Shown: piece after piece, positions 59,962 through 64,000 of the stretch
Position numbering within the stretch: the first letter of the stretch is position 1
Layout of the letters: every line of letters begins with the position of its first letter
Assembly (NCBI GenBank): GCA_945888325.1
Contig: CAMDAC010000005.1
Span: 1-64,000 of the forward strand
Reading direction: 5' to 3'
Source of the DNA: Candidatus Sulfopaludibacter sp. SbA3
GTDB taxonomy: Bacteria; Pseudomonadota; Alphaproteobacteria; Caulobacterales; Hyphomonadaceae
Length of the DNA stretch: 64,000 bases
Translations under genes and position numbers: made by a program
The notes under the pieces: generated by a model
The model's database searches: none
Told to the model about the DNA's origin: nothing
Seen by the model: only the letters and a program-made list of their open reading frames with translations

Positions 59962-62868
59962 TTACCAGGACTTCGTGACCGACACGCCGTAGGTGCGCGG
60001 CTCGGTGAGGAAGATGTTGGTGAACAGGCCCGAGGAGTCGTCGGTCAGGTAGGCACCGGTGATGACTTCCTCATCGGTGATGTTCTTGCCGAACAGGTCG
60101 ACCCGGATGCCGTTCTCGTCGTTGAAGAGCGAGACGGTGGCGTTGAGGTTGTCCCAGGCTGGCAGCTCGTCGCGCGGCGTGTTGTAGACGCGGCTAAAGC
60201 TGTCGGACTGGCGGTAGTAGTCAACCCGGCCGGTCAGGCCCCAGTTGCCGAACGAGCCCGGCTCCCAGGTGTATTCGACACCGACGTTGAAGGTCGATTC
60301 CGGTGCGCCCGGCTGCGAGTTACCATCGAGGCTCTTCGCGTCGCCGTCGATCGGCTGGAAGGCAGTTGCAGTGCGCGTTGCGCCGGTCGAGTCAGTGTAC
60401 GTAACCGTAGCACCGGCAAGGCCGAATGAGGCTTCCGCTCCGACGAACGCGCCGGAGCAGAGGCCCCGTGTTGCGCCGGCCGGCAGCAGGCTGGCCTGGA
60501 TGGCGCCGAGGACCGTAGCATAGCCTTGGGCCGAGACGACGCAGTTGGCGAAGGACGCCGCGTTCTTGATCGTCACGAGGTCAGAACGGCCGTTCGTGCG
60601 GTCGAGCACGTCGATGCCCCAGGTGTCCTGGATCTCGGTATTGAGCAAGCCGAGGTTGGCGTTGACGATCAGGGTCGACACCGGGTTCCAGATCGTTTCG
60701 ATCTCGAGGCCCTGGATCTTGGTGTCGATGTTGAAGTTCGCCGACGACCGGTTCACGATCTGCGTGATCTGGTAGCCTTCATAGTCATACATGAAGCCCG
60801 TGAGGTTGGCCTGCAGCGCGCCACCTGCCAGCGTGTTCTTCGTGCCGAGTTCGTAGGAGTTGATGAACTCAGGATCGAAGACCGGCGGGAACAGGTTTGA
60901 ACCAGCGGGCTGGGGCGGGTTGATACCGCCGCCTTTATAACCGCGCGAGTAGAAGCCGTAGATCAACGTGTCTTCAGTCATTCCCAGGTCCGGCGTCCAG
61001 TCGAAACCGGCGCGGCCCGTGGTTTCTGCAAAGTTCGCGTTCAGGGTGCCGTCACCGCCTTCGTCCGGCGAAGCGCCGACGATCGGACGCGGTTGAAGCG
61101 GGTCACCGCCCGGAATGGCCGCGGCCGGCGTGAACAGGAAGGTCGGGATGATGTCCTGTTCCTTCTTGTCGTTCGTATAGCGCAGGCCCAGCGTGAACTT
61201 CAGGTCTTCGGTAAGGTCGTAATAGCCTTCACCAAACACGGCATAGGAATCGAGCGTGTAGGGTGAAAGTGAGCGGAAGTAGTTGCCGCCGGTGCCGGTG
61301 ATCGAGCCGCCAAAGACCGGTTCACCGCCAACGCCTGTATCGACCGGCACCAAGCCGCCAAAAAGGGCGCCGCCAGCTGCGTTGTTGATCTGTGTCAAGG
61401 CCGTCAGGGAGTTCGAGAGAACCGCATAGCCATCGGTCGGAACCTGCGGGTCGATCGACTCGAAATCCACCTTGATGGCGCCAAGGTTGAAGTTGAACGG
61501 GCCATCATAGGACGACTGCAGGCGAACCTCGTGCGTCGTCTGTTCGCTGCCACCGCCGGCGATGTCGAAAGTGCGGAACCGGTTCGAGGCACCGAGCTGC
61601 GGATCGTTGACCACACCACCCGGGAACAGGAGCCCGTAGAGAGGTGCAAGCCCGCCCGCAAAGGCACCTGCTGTCGCGTTGAAGCTTATCGTCGGCGCGA
61701 TCTTGTTATAGTCCTCGAGCGACTGCAGCGAGGTTTCGCTGTAGCTGCCGATATAGCTTAGCTTCAACGAGTCGGTGACGTCGTACTCGCCCTTGAGGGT
61801 GTAGAGCGTCTGGTCTGCAAAATAGGTCGGGTCGAAGGACGACTCGATATTGCGCAGGTTCGGATCGACCGGCGTCGTGAAGGCATCGCCGTTCAGAAGG
61901 CCGGCAATGATCGCGAGACCGCCGCCGAGTGTGGCGACAGAGTTCACGCGATCGTTCATGTCTTCGAGGCGATCTTCGCGGCAGCCGAGCGAGGTGACCA
62001 GCTGGTCAAGCGCGCCGATGGCAATGCCGTTGAAGGACGTCTTCAGCGGGTCCTTGGTGCACAGCTGCTTGCCTGCGCGAAGGCGGTCATCTTCTTCTTC
62101 GAAGTGCTCGGCGATGAACGTCGCGCGGAAATTGTCGGTCGGTTCGAACAGGATCGAGCCGCGAATACCATACAGTTCCCGTCCGTCGATAGACTGGCCG
62201 GTGACGGTGTTGTTTGCAAACCCGTCGCGCTCAAGATAGCTGCCAGCCACGCGAACGGCGAGCATGTCGCCGATCGGCACGTTCAGCATGCCTTTGTACT
62301 TGGTCGTGTTGTAGTTGCCGAGGGTGATGGTGGCGCTGCCCTCATACTCGTCCAGGATCGGCTTCGCGGTGATGGCGTTGAACACGCCGCCGGTGGCGTT
62401 ACGGCCGTAGAGCGTACCTTGCGGGCCGCGCAGAACCTCGACGCGCTCCATGTCGAAGAACTCGGCTTCGAGGAGGCGGTTGGCGCCCAGCGGCACGTCG
62501 TTCTGGTGGATACCCACGCCCGCGTCGCTCGACTGGGCGACGGCGTCGACGCCGATACCGCGGATACGGAAGTTGAAGCCGCCAAAGTTGCCGGCCGTGA
62601 AGGCGGTGTTCGGGATGGCTTTCAGGAGGTCAGGGCCGCCGGTCAGCTGCATCTTGTCGAGGGCAGCCTCGTCAAAGGCCGAAACGGCGATCGGAACGTC
62701 CTGGATGGACTGTTCGACTTTTTGGGTGGTGACGGTGACCGTGCCAAGGCGGCGGTCATCTTCCGGTGCGGCGTCTTCCTGGGCGACTGCCAGGGGGCCG
62801 AACAGGCTCATCGCCAGGGCCGAAGCACCTGCCAACAAGACGTATTTCGAGTCTGTGATTCGGGTCAT
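59962..62868 (-). CDS. TonB-dependent outer-membrane receptor
   Basis: A 968-residue receptor. Signal peptide (LLAGASALAMSLFGPLAVAQ), TonB-box-like LGTVTVTTQKVEQSIQDVP, and plug signatures IRGIGVDAVAQSSDAG and MERVEVLRGPQGTLYGRNATGG are clear; the barrel ends TYGVSVTKSW with a terminal aromatic. The ATG follows GGGAGGAAAATTCG. The type is common in Hyphomonadaceae and sphingomonads, where substrates are sugars, aromatics or unknown organics; no Fur box was seen upstream, so iron is not implied. It is next to a sugar dehydrogenase gene on the same strand but separated by a terminator. Confidence 0.92.
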   Translation of the reverse strand: MTRITDSKYVLLAGASALAMSLFGPLAVAQEDAAPEDDRRLGTVTVTTQKVEQSIQDVPIAVSAFDEAALDKMQLTGGPDLLKAIPNTAFTAGNFGGFNFRIRGIGVDAVAQSSDAGVGIHQNDVPLGANRLLEAEFFDMERVEVLRGPQGTLYGRNATGGVFNAITAKPILDEYEGSATITLGNYNTTKYKGMLNVPIGDMLAVRVAGSYLERDGFANNTVTGQSIDGRELYGIRGSILFEPTDNFRATFIAEHFEEEDDRLRAGKQLCTKDPLKTSFNGIAIGALDQLVTSLGCREDRLEDMNDRVNSVATLGGGLAIIAGLLNGDAFTTPVDPNLRNIESSFDPTYFADQTLYTLKGEYDVTDSLKLSYIGSYSETSLQSLEDYNKIAPTISFNATAGAFAGGLAPLYGLLFPGGVVNDPQLGASNRFRTFDIAGGGSEQTTHEVRLQSSYDGPFNFNLGAIKVDFESIDPQVPTDGYAVLSNSLTALTQINNAAGGALFGGLVPVDTGVGGEPVFGGSITGTGGNYFRSLSPYTLDSYAVFGEGYYDLTEDLKFTLGLRYTNDKKEQDIIPTFLFTPAAAIPGGDPLQPRPIVGASPDEGGDGTLNANFAETTGRAGFDWTPDLGMTEDTLIYGFYSRGYKGGGINPPQPAGSNLFPPVFDPEFINSYELGTKNTLAGGALQANLTGFMYDYEGYQITQIVNRSSANFNIDTKIQGLEIETIWNPVSTLIVNANLGLLNTEIQDTWGIDVLDRTNGRSDLVTIKNAASFANCVVSAQGYATVLGAIQASLLPAGATRGLCSGAFVGAEASFGLAGATVTYTDSTGATRTATAFQPIDGDAKSLDGNSQPGAPESTFNVGVEYTWEPGSFGNWGLTGRVDYYRQSDSFSRVYNTPRDELPAWDNLNATVSLFNDENGIRVDLFGKNITDEEVITGAYLTDDSSGLFTNIFLTEPRTYGVSVTKSW

Positions 62869-63098
62869 TCGAATTTTCCTCCCCTCGGGCCGCACTTTGC
62901 AAGGCACCGATTTTGTTGCTGATTTACGAGAAGCCCTCATTGGCGGGACCGCTTCGACCTTCACACAAGTGCAGGAACAGTGCCGTGTCAATTGGTCTCG
63001 CTGGGAGAGGGGCCAAACACTTGGCCGGGGTGTCAAAAATGTGACGCAAGCTTCCCTTGCGTCTTGGCCGCTCCCGGCCGGACTGTTAGACGCCGCCG
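62869..63098. other. Intergenic region between the TonB receptor and queC
   Basis: A 230-base gap between divergent genes. I saw no preQ1 riboswitch-like structure ahead of queC. It should hold both promoters. Confidence 0.4.
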
Positions 63099-63806
63099 AT
63101 GTCTCAGCATTCCGACACCGCCCTTGTCTTGTTCTCCGGAGGCCAGGATTCCGCCACCTGCCTCGCCTGGGCGCTGGAGCGTTATGCCCGGGTCGAGACG
63201 GTCGGGTTCGACTATGGCCAGCGCCACCGAATCGAACTCGCCTGCCGCGAGACCTTCCGGGGCCGCCTGATCGAGGCCTTCCCCGGCTGGGCGGCCCGTC
63301 TGGGTCCGGATCACCTGCTGGATGCCGGCGTGCTCAAATCCCTCGGCCAGACCGCGATGACCGAGGATGTCGAGATCGAGATGCAGGCGAACGGCCTGCC
63401 GTCCACCTTCGTGCCGGGCCGCAACCTCCTTTTCTTTACCCTCGCTGGCGCTCTCGCCCTGCGCCGCAGCGCCGCCGTCCTCGTCGGCGGCATGTGCGAG
63501 ACGGACTATTCCGGCTATCCCGACTGCCGCGCCGTGACCCTCAAAGCCCAGGAAAAGACGCTGCAGCTGGGCCTCGAGTCCGACCTGATCATCGAAGCGC
63601 CGCTCATGTATATTGACAAGGCCGGCACCTGGGCCCTCGCCGAAACCCTCGGCGGCGAGGCGCTCCTCGGCCTGATCGCCGAGCATACCCACACCTGCTA
63701 TCTCGGCGACCGCACCCGCCGCCATCCCTGGGGCTATGGCTGCGGCACCTGCCCGGCCTGCGAGCTGCGCGCCAATGGCTGGTCCCGCTGGCAGGCCGCG
63801 CGATGA
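63099..63806 (+). CDS. queC: 7-cyano-7-deazaguanine synthase QueC
   Basis: A 235-residue QueC. The PP-loop [11 protein letters not shown] is at the N-terminus, [20 protein letters not shown] is the conserved middle, and the zinc cysteines are in [11 protein letters not shown] near the C-terminus. It converts 7-carboxy-7-deazaguanine to preQ0 with ATP and ammonia for queuosine. The stop overlaps the queE start by four bases. Confidence 0.97.
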   Translation: MSQHSDTALVLFSGGQDSATCLAWALERYARVETVGFDYGQRHRIELACRETFRGRLIEAFPGWAARLGPDHLLDAGVLKSLGQTAMTEDVEIEMQANGLPSTFVPGRNLLFFTLAGALALRRSAAVLVGGMCETDYSGYPDCRAVTLKAQEKTLQLGLESDLIIEAPLMYIDKAGTWALAETLGGEALLGLIAEHTHTCYLGDRTRRHPWGYGCGTCPACELRANGWSRWQAAR

Positions 63807-64000
63807 CCTACTCGGTCAAGGAAGCCTTCTATACGCTGCAAGGGGAGGGCGCCCAAACGGGGCGCGCCGCCGTCTTCCTGCGCTTCGCCGGCTGCAACCT
63901 CTGGAGCGGCCTCGAACGTGACCGCGCCTCAGCCGTCTGCCGGTTCTGCGACACCGATTTCGTCGGCACGAACGGCGAGGGCGGCGGCAAGTTCCGCGAG
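63803..64000 (+). CDS. queE: 7-carboxy-7-deazaguanine synthase QueE (partial, cut by window edge)
   Basis: The first 66 residues of Que[33 protein letters not shown] is the family start, and the radical SAM cysteines are C-x14-C-x2-C (GCN to CRFC), the extended cluster motif of the proteobacterial type. It forms the ring-contracted 7-carboxy-7-deazaguanine from 6-carboxytetrahydropterin. It is coupled to queC. Confidence 0.96.
   Translation, partial: MTYSVKEAFYTLQGEGAQTGRAAVFLRFAGCNLWSGLERDRASAVCRFCDTDFVGTNGEGGGKFRE

Noticed and set aside
62869-63098. preQ1 riboswitch before queC
   Set aside because: No compact hairpin with an A-rich tail and ribosome-binding-site overlap typical of preQ1-I was found.

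Overview
The window reads as a chromosomal segment of a high-GC alphaproteobacterium, most likely of the Hyphomonadaceae/Caulobacterales group. The support is a CckA-type hybrid cell-cycle kinase, a FlbT flagellin-translation regulator, a FliM with a CtrA-like box in front of it, an alphaproteobacterial DksA with a degenerate zinc finger, an alphaproteobacterial-type Fur without CxxC motifs, and two large TonB-dependent receptors. No rRNA, tRNA, CRISPR array or intact insertion sequence was seen.

Layout. The left 16 kb is a patchwork of short operons: YihY, an AmpD-like amidase with an EamA transporter, and a sulfide/persulfide module (persulfide dioxygenase-like MBL protein, BigR/SqrR-type repressor, rhodanese, TSUP exporter). 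Then come a methyltransferase with a DUF3445 haem-dependent demethylase, a DUF533/EVE pair, a GmhB-like phosphatase, MFS and DMT transporters, and a MoxR ATPase/VWA pair. From about 17 to 27 kb the window carries flagellar and cell-cycle genes (FlbT, FliM, CckA) with DksA and MarC. From 27 to 46 kb it is mostly housekeeping: rmuC, def-fmt, truA, an acyl-CoA dehydrogenase, glnD-murJ-trpS, a PCu(A)C copper chaperone, and nfu-nitroreductase-tsaB.

From about 46.2 to 54.3 kb the composition becomes less GC-rich. This stretch holds an accessory catabolic island: a TonB receptor, a LysR regulator, tartrate/D-malate dehydrogenase, a secreted SGNH-like lipoprotein and a DASS dicarboxylate transporter. 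A near-identical 21-nt motif lies upstream of both the receptor and the dehydrogenase operon. That suggests one regulon for capturing, de-esterifying, importing and oxidising a tartrate- or malate-type compound. The island sits between tsaB and rimI-fur, genes that are usually close together in alphaproteobacteria, so it looks like an insertion.

The right end holds an Hsp70-like ATPase, rimI, a Tat-exported dienelactone hydrolase, an ogt gene broken by one in-frame amber codon, fur, a PQQ-type sugar dehydrogenase, a second TonB receptor, queC and the start of queE.

On the + strand, G exceeds C in the sampled left part and C exceeds G in + strand genes further right, changing at roughly 16-20 kb. 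This is what a replication terminus (or an inversion boundary) would look like. Coordinates of starts were chosen from ribosome-binding sites and family N-termini, so several differ from the longest open frame.
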